Notes under the pieces: model-generated
What the model was told of the DNA's origin: nothing
Seen by the model: only the letters and a program-made list of their open reading frames with translations
Databases searched by the model: none
From: Aliirhizobium wenxiniae
GTDB lineage: Bacteria > Pseudomonadota > Alphaproteobacteria > Rhizobiales > Rhizobiaceae
NCBI RefSeq assembly: GCF_014201355.1
Contig: NZ_JACHEG010000012.1
Location: forward strand, 1 to 64,000
Length of the DNA stretch: 64,000 nucleotides
Direction: 5' to 3'
Position numbers and translations under genes: made by a program
Shown: positions 7,931 to 15,585 of the stretch, in pieces
Numbering within the stretch: the first letter of the stretch is position 1
Layout: the number at the start of each line of letters is the position of its first letter

Positions 7931-8620
7931 TCAGTCCTGTCTCTGACTGCTCCCCGGATTTTTCACGCGAAGGTCGGGCTCGCTGCTGTTGGCGATGATC
8001 GACAGGCCATTGGGAAGATCGTTTTCCTCGACCTTCCTGGTGATCTCGGCCTCATCCAGACCAAAGCCGCGCCAGCGATCCTGCAATCTGGTTCGCAGAT
8101 CGCTCTCATCGACATCGACGAAGACGGTGAAGTCGAAGATCGGCTTCAGGCGATCCCAAGGTGACTGGCTGGCGAGTAGGTAATTGCCTTCGCAGACGAT
8201 GATATCGATGGATTGCGAGATCAGACGTCCACCAGCACGGGCGATTTCAATCGAGCGGTCGAAGACAGGCACGGCGATCACGTCATCCTGGTTGGCCTTG
8301 AGGCGCTCCAGCATATGTCGCAGCCCATGCGCATCGAATGTATCGATAGCGCCCTTGAACGGTCGACGTCCCATGTCTTCCAGCACTACGTCATCGTAGT
8401 GGTAGCCGTCCATAGGGAAGAGCGCTGCCGAAATATCGCCCTTGCCGTTCAGCTCATCCACGACCCGCTCGGCGATCGTCGATTTGCCCGATCCGGGTGC
8501 TCCGGCGATCGCGATCATCACCCGTCGGCCTTTCTCCTGGCCGAAGCGATGGTAGGCTTGTGCGGCGATCTCGCGCGCATTGTCTTCTATCTTGCTCAAG
8601 GTGGTCCTCACCACGGTCAT
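7931..8620 (-). CDS. P-loop sugar/nucleoside-type kinase (FrcK-like)
   Basis: This is a 229-residue P-loop kinase of the uridine kinase/pantothenate kinase superfamily. Walker A is GAPGSGKST at residues 40-48, an MDGYHYDD segment follows near residue 70 (the acceptor-binding aspartate region in this fold), and a basic RTRLQDRWRGFG stretch probably forms the lid. A family member (frcK) sits with the fructose ABC transporter genes in Sinorhizobium. Here it lies between two ketose 3-epimerase genes, 40 nt from one and 60 nt from the other. Phosphorylation of the ketose produced by epimerisation is the simplest role, but the acceptor has to be inferred from context. Confidence 0.82.
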   Translation of the reverse strand: MTVVRTTLSKIEDNAREIAAQAYHRFGQEKGRRVMIAIAGAPGSGKSTIAERVVDELNGKGDISAALFPMDGYHYDDVVLEDMGRRPFKGAIDTFDAHGLRHMLERLKANQDDVIAVPVFDRSIEIARAGGRLISQSIDIIVCEGNYLLASQSPWDRLKPIFDFTVFVDVDESDLRTRLQDRWRGFGLDEAEITRKVEENDLPNGLSIIANSSEPDLRVKNPGSSQRQD

Positions 8621-8659
8621 TGAAGAAAAGGGCCGGCTGCCTCAAGGGCGGGCGGTCGC

Positions 8660-9508
8660 TTAGAAAATCCGGTACTGTTCGGCCTTGTTGCGCAGGAATG
8701 GCAGGCCATTGTTGAGCACTTCGTCGACATCACGGGCGACAGGGCGCCAGGTCGAGATATCGCCAGCCATCAGAGGCTGCATGGTGACGAAGCTTTCAAG
8801 TGTAAGCAGACCTTTGAAGCGGATCGCCGCGAGCGCACCAAACAGTTCATCCCAGGCGATGTTGCCATAACCCGGCGTGCCGCGGTCGCTTTCCGACATA
8901 TGCATGCATTTCAGATGATCACGAGCGGCGATGATGCCGTTGGCGATGCCCTTTTCCTCCATGTTCATATGGAACGTGTCGAGATGGACAAAGACATTGT
9001 CGAGGCCGATCCGCTCGACCATAGCGACCGCCTGCTCGGCGGAATTAATCAAGTGACTCTCATAACGGTTGACCGCCTCGATGCCGAATTCCAGCCCAAG
9101 CGTCTTGGCGTGTTTGGCGGCGGCACTGAGCGCACGGGTCAGGTTGTCGTATTCGCCTTCAGTCGGTGGAAAACCGGTCCGCTCATTGGTGCCACCGAAG
9201 GTCACACCGGTGAGCGCCTCGGCGCCGATCTCCTTGGCCTTGTCGAGGGCTGCCGTCAGATGCTCGATCGCTGCATCGGGGCGAACCGAGGCCCAGGCCC
9301 TTTCCGGCAGCACGAGCGAGCAGACAGAACGCAGACGGTGCTTTTCGAGCAGCGCACGGCTATGGCCTGCATCGACAGACGCAATATCGATCAGCGGGAT
9401 CTCGATATAATCCTGGCCATGCTGGGCAGCACCGGCAATGGCGCGCTCGGCACCGGCATGGTCCCAGACGGTGGACCAGACCATTGCGTGAATACCGAAA
9501 CCTTGCAT
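8660..9508 (-). CDS. Second ketose 3-epimerase of the D-tagatose 3-epimerase family
   Basis: This is a 282-residue sugar isomerase/epimerase-like TIM barrel, clearly homologous to but divergent from the epimerase at 7002. The metal ligands are conserved as Glu144 (FGIEAVNRYESH), Asp177 (HLDTFHMN), His203 (MHMSES) and Glu238 (TLESF). The substrate-binding loops differ, for example GGTNERTGFPPTEGEYD around residue 105-120 in place of GGALHSYWPVDY, so the preferred ketose should differ (L-ribulose, D-tagatose or L-sorbose types are known in the family). Its ATG at 9508 abuts the stop of the second permease, showing tight coupling. Confidence 0.88.
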   Translation of the reverse strand: MQGFGIHAMVWSTVWDHAGAERAIAGAAQHGQDYIEIPLIDIASVDAGHSRALLEKHRLRSVCSLVLPERAWASVRPDAAIEHLTAALDKAKEIGAEALTGVTFGGTNERTGFPPTEGEYDNLTRALSAAAKHAKTLGLEFGIEAVNRYESHLINSAEQAVAMVERIGLDNVFVHLDTFHMNMEEKGIANGIIAARDHLKCMHMSESDRGTPGYGNIAWDELFGALAAIRFKGLLTLESFVTMQPLMAGDISTWRPVARDVDEVLNNGLPFLRNKAEQYRIF

Positions 9509-9509
9509 G

Positions 9510-10505
9510 TCAGATCTTCTTTCTACGCGATGCGAAATAGGAGGAAACGATGGTGCGGGCGGCCATCACCACGATCATCAGCACGCCCCAGAGCGCCGTT
9601 GCCAGATGCTGGTTGGCACCCATCAGGTTGAGGCCGGAAGACAGAAGCTGCAGCACGACGAGCGCGACGAATACTGGCAATACGCGACCAAAACCGCCGA
9701 ACGGATTGATCCCGCCGAGAAATGCCGCAAGCACGGTGATCAGCAGATAGGATTCCCCGTGGCCGATACGGACCGAGTTGAAACGGGCAAGCATGATAAT
9801 GCCGGCGATTGCACACATGACACCCGACAGCGTGTAGACGAGCATGATGATGCGGCGGGTGTTGAGGCCCGAATACTGCCCCGCCTCGACATTGGAGCCG
9901 ATCATCAGAAGCCCGAAGCCGAGCTTGCTGCGGGTCAGGAGAACCTGCCAGACCCCGACACAGGCAATGAAGATCAGAAGCGGGATTGGCAGGCCGAAGA
10001 TAGAACCATGACCGATCGGCTCCATATAGCTCGGGAAACCCGATACATCGCCGCCACGCGTCAGGAACTCGCCAAGACCGCGCAGGAAGATCATCATCGA
10101 CAGGGTGACAAGGATCGGGTGAGCGCGGGTATAGGCAATCGCCGCGCCGGTCATCAGGCCGGCCGCAGCACCGGTTGCCACGGCGGCCGCAACCGCAATC
10201 ACGAAGGCCCCACCCGACGCATCGACGCCGCCAAAGGCCTGCAGAACGCTTGCGGCTGCAAGACCGGAGAGATTGGCGGTGAAGGTCACCGACAGATTGA
10301 TGCCACCGGTCAGGAGAGGCAGCAGCATGGCAAGTGTGAGCAGACCGAGTTCGGGAAGCTGGAAAGCAACCGAACCAAATGTGCCAAGCGACAGGAAGTT
10401 GTCTGCGCCAAGGCCGAAGATGACCATCACCACCACGAAGGCGATGACCGGGCCTGCCATGTCAGCGCCGAACGTTTTATTGAACTTCTGTATCAGCGAC
10501 GACAT
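9510..10505 (-). CDS. Ribose-type sugar ABC transporter permease (second subunit)
   Basis: This is a 331-residue polytopic inner-membrane protein of the RbsC/BPD_transp_2 family, hydrophobic over most of its length with about eight to ten segments. The family signature for the ATPase contact region is visible in TLSMMIFLRGLGEFLTRGG and later GGINPFGGFGRVLPVF. I chose ATG 10505 because it overlaps the stop of the preceding permease by one base (TGATG); an in-frame ATG at 10709 would place 68 non-membrane residues inside the upstream gene. It pairs with the other permease as a heterodimeric sugar channel. Confidence 0.93.
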   Translation of the reverse strand: MSSLIQKFNKTFGADMAGPVIAFVVVMVIFGLGADNFLSLGTFGSVAFQLPELGLLTLAMLLPLLTGGINLSVTFTANLSGLAAASVLQAFGGVDASGGAFVIAVAAAVATGAAAGLMTGAAIAYTRAHPILVTLSMMIFLRGLGEFLTRGGDVSGFPSYMEPIGHGSIFGLPIPLLIFIACVGVWQVLLTRSKLGFGLLMIGSNVEAGQYSGLNTRRIIMLVYTLSGVMCAIAGIIMLARFNSVRIGHGESYLLITVLAAFLGGINPFGGFGRVLPVFVALVVLQLLSSGLNLMGANQHLATALWGVLMIVVMAARTIVSSYFASRRKKI

Positions 10506-11533
10506 CAGTGCGCCTCCCTTTTCTGGGCTTGACCCTTCTCGATTTTGCCTTTGGCAAAGAACGGCAGGAGCTTGTCGATCCGCGCGGAGGAGAGCGTGAT
10601 GGCGATGAGGATGATGGCGCCAACGATCATCTTGAAAGCGAAGGGCGAAACGCCCATCAGGTTGAGACCGTTCTGGGTGATCGACACCATCAGCACGCCC
10701 AGCACGCAACCGATGACCGATCCCTTGCCGCCCCCAAGCCGCGCACCACCGAGAACGGTTGCGGCAAGCACGTCGAGTTCACGGCCGTAAAGTGCGTTTG
10801 GCACCACTTCCTCGGCATAATGCGCCTGCATCAGCCCGCCGATTCCGGCCATCAGGCCAAGCCATCCAAACGAGATATAATGCATTGCTCCGATATTGAT
10901 GCCGAAGCGGCGCGCACCTTCAGGATTGTCGCCGAAGGCATAAAGCTGGCGGCCTATCGTGGTGCGGGACATCATGAACCAGGTAGCAACGCAGCAGAGG
11001 ATCATCACCACGACCGGCAATGTCAGTTCCAGCCAGGAGCCGTCACTCATCTCACGTTCGTAGAAGACGACGCGCGTTGTCAGCCATTCCGGCAGGTCGT
11101 AGATCGATACGCCCTTGGTGAAGAACATCAGCAAGCCGAAGAAGATATTGAAGGTCGAGATCGTCGCGACGATCGAGATGATCTGCAGCTTGTAGACAAG
11201 CGCCGCATTGATCAGCCCGAGGCCGATGCCGACCGCGCCGGCGATGATGAAGCCTTCGGCCCAATTGCCCCCGCCCAGATATGCAATTGCCAGCGCGGTC
11301 ACATACTGCACCACCGAGGCTGCCACCGCGAAGGAGATGTCGATGCCGCCGGAGATCAGTACGACAAGCAGGCCGACCGCGAAAATGATGTTGACGGCCG
11401 AGACGTTCAAAACGTCGAAGGCATTGGAGATCGTGAAGAACCTGTCCGTCGCGAACGAAAGCGCGACGCAAAGGACAATCATCACGGCGAACAGCGTGAA
11501 CTCGGTCGTGTGGCCAAGCATCAACCTACGCAT
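10505..11533 (-). CDS. Ribose-type sugar ABC transporter permease (first subunit)
   Basis: This is a 342-residue RbsC-family permease. It has multiple hydrophobic segments, the LISGGIDISFAVAAS motif near residue 60 and the conserved GxNxxAxRxxGI-type coupling region (FGDNPEGARRFGINIGA), followed by LAATVLGGARLGGGKGS typical of CUT2 permeases. The first codons overlap the end of the ATPase gene by 8 nt, and the stop overlaps the start of the second permease by one base. It forms the membrane channel with that subunit. Confidence 0.94.
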   Translation of the reverse strand: MRRLMLGHTTEFTLFAVMIVLCVALSFATDRFFTISNAFDVLNVSAVNIIFAVGLLVVLISGGIDISFAVAASVVQYVTALAIAYLGGGNWAEGFIIAGAVGIGLGLINAALVYKLQIISIVATISTFNIFFGLLMFFTKGVSIYDLPEWLTTRVVFYEREMSDGSWLELTLPVVVMILCCVATWFMMSRTTIGRQLYAFGDNPEGARRFGINIGAMHYISFGWLGLMAGIGGLMQAHYAEEVVPNALYGRELDVLAATVLGGARLGGGKGSVIGCVLGVLMVSITQNGLNLMGVSPFAFKMIVGAIILIAITLSSARIDKLLPFFAKGKIEKGQAQKREAH

Positions 11534-13019
11534 AGACTTTTCCTTCCAGGTCGGTCAGCGACATCTGCCGCGGGTCATAGGTCGCCTTGATCCGGCCTTC
11601 GGCCATATGGATGATGCGATCCGCGTTGAAATAGACCTCCGGCGGCTCGTCGGAGATGAGGATGATCGACAGACCTTCGGCAGCAAGCTTGCGCACGATC
11701 TCGAAGATGCCTGCGCGGGCGCCGACATCGACACCGACCGTCGGCGCATCAAGTATGAGAATTTTGGGCCCGATCGCGAGCCATTTGGCAATCGCGACGC
11801 GCTGCTGGTTGCCGCCCGACAGCGTTCGGATCGGATCTTCCGGCTTGCCGATCTTGACGCCGAGCGCGGAAATCCAGTGCGCGACGACATTTTCCTTTTT
11901 CGGAGGCGAGATCAACCCGCTGGACAGGATGCGGTCAAGCGAAGCCATGACGAGATTGTCGGCGATCGATTGCGGCTGGTTGAGGCCGAGCGACAGGCGA
12001 TCTTCCGACAGATAGGCGACACCGGCTCGGATCGCCTCCCGGTTGGAGCCGAAGTGAACCGTCTCTCCGTCGAGCACAATCTCGCCGGAATGCGGCCGGC
12101 GCATGCCGAACAAGGTCAGTGCAAGCTCGGTGCGGCCGGCGCCGAGCAGTCCGGTCACGCCGAGCGTTTCGCCGCGGCGCAGATCGAAGGAAATATTGTC
12201 GAATTCGTTGGCACGGGAAAGGTTCTTCACCGACAGAACGACCGGCTGATCGTCGTGATCGGCAGCGATTACGGCGCTGTCGAAATTGCGGCCGGTCATC
12301 AGCTCTGTCACTCGTGACTGGGTCATGCCTTCGACGGGGAAGACGCCGACCAGCGCGCCATCACGCAGGACGGTCATGCGATCGGAAATTTCCAGCACTT
12401 CGGCCAGGCGATGCGAAACGAAGACAACTGCCACGCCGGATGCTGAGAGATTGCGGACGATCTCGATCAGGTAATCGGTTTCGGACTGGGTCAGTGACGC
12501 CGTCGGCTCGTCCATGAAGACCAGCCGTGCTTCACCCACCAGCGCACGAGCGATGGCGACGATCTGGCGCTGCGCGATCGGCAGCTCCTTCAATGGCAGA
12601 TGCAGGTCGAGCGAGACGCCGAGGCGGGCAAGCGCCTTTTCGGCGGCCTTCTCCATCGCGCGCTTGTCGACCAGACCGTATTTGCCGCTGACTGCGTATT
12701 GGAAGCCGATATTCTCGGCGACGGTCATCTCGCCGAACAGCGCCAGATCCTGCCAGATCACCTGAATGCCGAGCGACTGGGCCATGCTCGGCGTCATGGC
12801 GGTTATCGGCTGCCCGTCGAAGGAAAACTCCGCGCCGTCTTCCGGCTTGTACACACCGGTAATGATCTTGATCAGGGTACTCTTGCCGCAGCCGTTTTCG
12901 CCGGCAAGGCAATGCACTTCCCCGGGATTGACCTCGAACGAGACGCCTTTCAGGGCGCGAACGCCGCCGAATGTGATCTTGATGTTCTTGAGGGACAGGA
13001 GCGGTTCGGCGCTCATCAT
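11526..13019 (-). CDS. Ribose-type sugar ABC transporter ATP-binding protein (two ABC domains)
   Basis: This is a 497-residue RbsA/MglA-type tandem ATPase. The first domain has Walker A GENGCGKST (residues 40-48) and a Walker B followed by DEPTASL. The second has a degenerate Walker A (GLLGAGRTEL) and an intact signature LSGGNQQRVAIAKWL, the normal asymmetry of CUT2 ATPases. It powers uptake of a monosaccharide from the cytoplasmic face. Two adjacent ATG codons (13019 and 13016) are possible starts. It is the second gene of the operon, separated from the solute-binding protein gene by a strong hairpin. Confidence 0.95.
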   Translation of the reverse strand: MMSAEPLLSLKNIKITFGGVRALKGVSFEVNPGEVHCLAGENGCGKSTLIKIITGVYKPEDGAEFSFDGQPITAMTPSMAQSLGIQVIWQDLALFGEMTVAENIGFQYAVSGKYGLVDKRAMEKAAEKALARLGVSLDLHLPLKELPIAQRQIVAIARALVGEARLVFMDEPTASLTQSETDYLIEIVRNLSASGVAVVFVSHRLAEVLEISDRMTVLRDGALVGVFPVEGMTQSRVTELMTGRNFDSAVIAADHDDQPVVLSVKNLSRANEFDNISFDLRRGETLGVTGLLGAGRTELALTLFGMRRPHSGEIVLDGETVHFGSNREAIRAGVAYLSEDRLSLGLNQPQSIADNLVMASLDRILSSGLISPPKKENVVAHWISALGVKIGKPEDPIRTLSGGNQQRVAIAKWLAIGPKILILDAPTVGVDVGARAGIFEIVRKLAAEGLSIILISDEPPEVYFNADRIIHMAEGRIKATYDPRQMSLTDLEGKVYA

Positions 13020-13082
13020 GGCAAATCTCTTCGCTCAGCCGCCTTGTGGGCGGATGCTGTGGACGACGGAATTGTCGAGGAT

Positions 13083-13113
13083 GGGTCGCGCCCGGCATGC
13101 CCGGGCGCGACCC
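13083..13113 (-). promoter_or_regulatory. Intercistronic hairpin after the sugar-binding protein gene
   Basis: A perfect 13-bp GC-rich stem (13083-13095 with 13101-13113) closes a 5-nt loop 17 nt past the binding-protein stop and 64 nt before the ATPase start. It has no T-run, so it more likely protects the upstream mRNA segment from 3' exonucleases or attenuates downstream expression than fully terminates. Confidence 0.8.
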
Positions 13114-13130
13114 GTTGGGCTTGGGGAGGA

Positions 13131-14108
13131 TCAGAGGCCCATGGAAACCAGCTTGTCGATGCTTTCCTTGTCGATCTTCAGCAGCTGATCGACGACGATC
13201 GTGTTGCCTTCAGGATTGATCTTGCCGAGGCCCGGAATGTCGTCGCCAGCCTTGGGATCCTGACCCTTGGCGATGCGATCGGCAAGCGTGATGAACACTT
13301 CGCCGGCCTGTTTGGGGTTCCACATGAACCCGCCTGTCAGCGCACCGGACTTGATCAGCTTTGCACCCTGTCCCGGCGAGAACGGACCGATGACGAAGAC
13401 CTTGCCGTCTTTGCGGCGTTCTTCCACCGCGCGGCCAGCACCGATCGGTCCCTGCGAACCAAAAGCCAGGAAGCCCTTGAGATCGGCATTGGCAGACATG
13501 AGATCGAGTGCCGTAGAGCGGCTCTTATCCAGATCCTCGGCCACGCCGTAACGATCACCGATGAGTTTCATGTCGGGATAGTTGGCCTTGATGTAGGCGA
13601 TGGCTCCATCCGCCCAGGCATTGTGCAGCGGCACGGTCAGCGAGCCGACAAACACCGCGTAGGAACCTTTGCCGCCCATCTTTTCTGCAAGCAGCTTGCC
13701 ATGCGCCTCACCAAAGCCCTTGGCGGATGCAAGTTCGAAATCCCAGGTGGCCCCGGCCTGATTGGGCGATTCATGGGTTATGACCTTGATGCCTGCGTCC
13801 TGCGCTTTTTTCAGCACGGGCTCCAGCACCTTCGCATCGTTCGGGACGACGCCGATGAAGTCAACCTTCTGAGCGATCAAGTCTTCGATGGCGCGCACCT
13901 GAAGCGCCGGGTCAGCGCTCGTCGGGCCGACCATGAAGCCCTGGACGCCGAGCTTGGCGCTCTGCTCCTTGATGCCGGCCTCCATAGCGTTGAACCACGG
14001 AATGCCACCGATTTTCACGACGACGCCGACCTTCGGTCCATCGGCAAATGCCGCGGATGAAAGTAGCGCAAGCGACAGGCCGATAGCGGCCGCAATCATT
14101 TTCTTCAT
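13131..14108 (-). CDS. Sugar ABC transporter substrate-binding protein (ribose/allose type)
   Basis: This is a 325-residue periplasmic sugar-binding protein of the Peripla_BP_4 (CUT2) family. The signal peptide MKKMIAAAIGLSLALLSSAAFA is followed by the GVVVKIGGIPWFNAMEAGIKEQ segment typical of this fold and the LIAQKVDFIGVVPNDA hinge-proximal region. I chose ATG 14108 because GGAGGAGGA precedes it and the signal peptide starts there. It is the first gene of the allulose-type operon and lies behind paired LacI-type operators. A rare ketose (D-allulose) is the likely ligand, inferred from the epimerases. Confidence 0.94.
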   Translation of the reverse strand: MKKMIAAAIGLSLALLSSAAFADGPKVGVVVKIGGIPWFNAMEAGIKEQSAKLGVQGFMVGPTSADPALQVRAIEDLIAQKVDFIGVVPNDAKVLEPVLKKAQDAGIKVITHESPNQAGATWDFELASAKGFGEAHGKLLAEKMGGKGSYAVFVGSLTVPLHNAWADGAIAYIKANYPDMKLIGDRYGVAEDLDKSRSTALDLMSANADLKGFLAFGSQGPIGAGRAVEERRKDGKVFVIGPFSPGQGAKLIKSGALTGGFMWNPKQAGEVFITLADRIAKGQDPKAGDDIPGLGKINPEGNTIVVDQLLKIDKESIDKLVSMGL

Positions 14109-14236
14109 GGATGTTCCTCCTCCAAAGACACTGCGGCAAGCAGATCCGCGCAACAGCTCTTCCCTGCGGCGCTTGAAAATCTCCCGTCTCGCCCATTCGA
14201 GACGCTCCCTTGCCACTCCCATAGCAATCCACATAC

Positions 14237-14252
14237 GCACAATCGATATTGC
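14237..14252. promoter_or_regulatory. LacI-type operator, degenerate copy
   Basis: GCACAATCGATATTGC is centred on ATCGAT at 14242-14247. It shares the CACAATCGAT core with the stronger site at 14257-14276; centres are 22 bp apart, about two helical turns, as expected for side-by-side dimer binding. Confidence 0.6.
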
Positions 14253-14256
14253 ATTT

Positions 14257-14276
14257 TTGCACAATCGATGGTGCAA
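14257..14276. promoter_or_regulatory. LacI-type operator, near-perfect 20-bp palindrome
   Basis: TTGCACAATCGATGGTGCAA reads the same on both strands except at one symmetric pair of positions (7 and 14). The CG-centred layout is typical of LacI-family operators. It lies in the divergent promoter between the sugar-binding protein gene and the LacI gene, so both genes could be controlled. Confidence 0.7.
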
Positions 14277-14349
14277 TAACCATAACACGAACATGCCTTT
14301 CGTCAAGTGGACTAATATTCTACCAATCAGAATCATTCGGGAGATGAGG

Positions 14350-15438
14350 ATGACGGTTCAGAATTCCAAGAAAGCTACCATCTACGACCTGTCAGTCCTG
14401 TCCGGTGCGTCGGCCTCGACCGTGAGCGCGGTTTTGAACGGGTCATGGCGCAAACGGCGGATTTCCACGGAGACGGCCGAGAAGATACTCTCGCTTGCCA
14501 AAGCGCAGCGTTATACGACAAACCTTCAGGCGCGTGGCTTGAGAAGCTCGAAGTCCGGTCTCGTCGGGCTATTGGTTCCGGTTTACGATAACCGCTTCTT
14601 TTCCTCCATGGCCCAGACGTTCGAGGCGCAGGCGCGTTTGCGCGGTCTGTCCCCCATGGTTGTCTCCGGCCGTCGTGATCCTGAAGAAGAGCGCCGGACT
14701 GTGGAAACCTTGATCGCCTATTCGATCGATGCGCTGTTTATCGCAGGCGTTACGGATCCGGACGGTGTCCATCAGGTCTGCGCGCGGGCCGGCCTTCCCC
14801 ATGTGAATATCGATCTTCCCGGAAAGCTGGCATCCTCGGTGATTTCCGATAACAGAAACGGAGCCGAGGTGCTGACCTCGGCAATTCTGCGGCATGCGGC
14901 CCAAGGGGGCGCGCTGGTTCCTGATGATGTTGTCTTGTTCGGCGGCCATGACGACCATGCCAGCCGGGAGCGTATCACCGGCTTTCACGCGGCGAAGAAT
15001 GCGTTCTTCGGCATTGAAAGCGAAAATGACATCGAGATTACCGGTTATTCGCCGCGTATGACAGAACTGGCCTTTGAACGATTTTTCGCCCGCGAGGGCC
15101 GGTTGCCGCGCTGTCTTTTCATAAACTCGTCCATCAATTTCGAAGGCCTGCTTCGATTCATGGGACGGCATGATGAAACGGTCTTCAATAAAATCGTCGC
15201 TGGCTGCTTCGATTATGATCCGTTCGCATCGTTTCTGCCTTTTCCAGTCTACATGGCCAAACCGAATATTTCTGCGATGCTGGAGAAGGGGTTCGAACTG
15301 CTCGAGGCTGCGCCGGTTCATCCCGTCGTTACCACTATCGAACCGCAATTGATCCCTCCACGGACGGCGCTTGAAGGCCCTCTCGACGATATCAGGGATC
15401 CGGTGCCTGCATCACGCATCCCTGCGTCCACATCCTGA
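14350..15438 (+). CDS. LacI-family transcriptional regulator of the allulose-type operon
   Basis: This is a 362-residue LacI-family repressor. The helix-turn-helix is at residues 8-30 (ATIYDLSVLSGASASTVSAVLNG), with an unusual KRRISTETAEKI hinge-side segment, and a periplasmic-binding-protein-like effector domain follows. I chose ATG 14350 because GGGAG precedes it at about 7 nt; an in-frame ATG lies 6 nt upstream and the frame remains open farther back without the family N-terminus. It is divergent from the sugar-binding protein gene, with two palindromic operators between, so it probably represses that operon until the imported ketose or a derivative binds. Confidence 0.93.
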   Translation: MTVQNSKKATIYDLSVLSGASASTVSAVLNGSWRKRRISTETAEKILSLAKAQRYTTNLQARGLRSSKSGLVGLLVPVYDNRFFSSMAQTFEAQARLRGLSPMVVSGRRDPEEERRTVETLIAYSIDALFIAGVTDPDGVHQVCARAGLPHVNIDLPGKLASSVISDNRNGAEVLTSAILRHAAQGGALVPDDVVLFGGHDDHASRERITGFHAAKNAFFGIESENDIEITGYSPRMTELAFERFFAREGRLPRCLFINSSINFEGLLRFMGRHDETVFNKIVAGCFDYDPFASFLPFPVYMAKPNISAMLEKGFELLEAAPVHPVVTTIEPQLIPPRTALEGPLDDIRDPVPASRIPASTS

Positions 15439-15531
15439 GAGCATCCCATCTCTAGGCCGGGTTCGTGGGACGGGCTCTGTCGTTTCCGCGTGAGCGGCAT
15501 TCTTCTCATAACGGCAGGCACAGTTAAGAAC

Positions 15532-15569
15532 GCCTGACCCCGCATATCCTTTCGACAGCGGGGTCAGGC
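15532..15569. terminator. Bidirectional hairpin between convergent lacI-type gene and degP
   Basis: A perfect 12-bp stem (15532-15543 with 15558-15569) with a 14-nt loop sits between the LacI stop (15438) and the protease stop (15586). The minus-strand side continues GTTCTTAACTG, a modest T-containing tail, so it more likely serves the protease gene. Confidence 0.7.
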
Positions 15570-15585
15570 AGCCTTATGGCGAAAG

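Noticed and set aside
12600..14060. A 486-codon plus-strand frame over the sugar ATPase and binding-protein genes
   Set aside because: The minus-strand genes are strongly supported by motifs and operon overlap; this frame has no domain and is a shadow.
13933..14349. Upstream extension of the LacI gene to 13933
   Set aside because: It overlaps the divergent binding-protein gene and operators; the family N-terminus begins at 14350.
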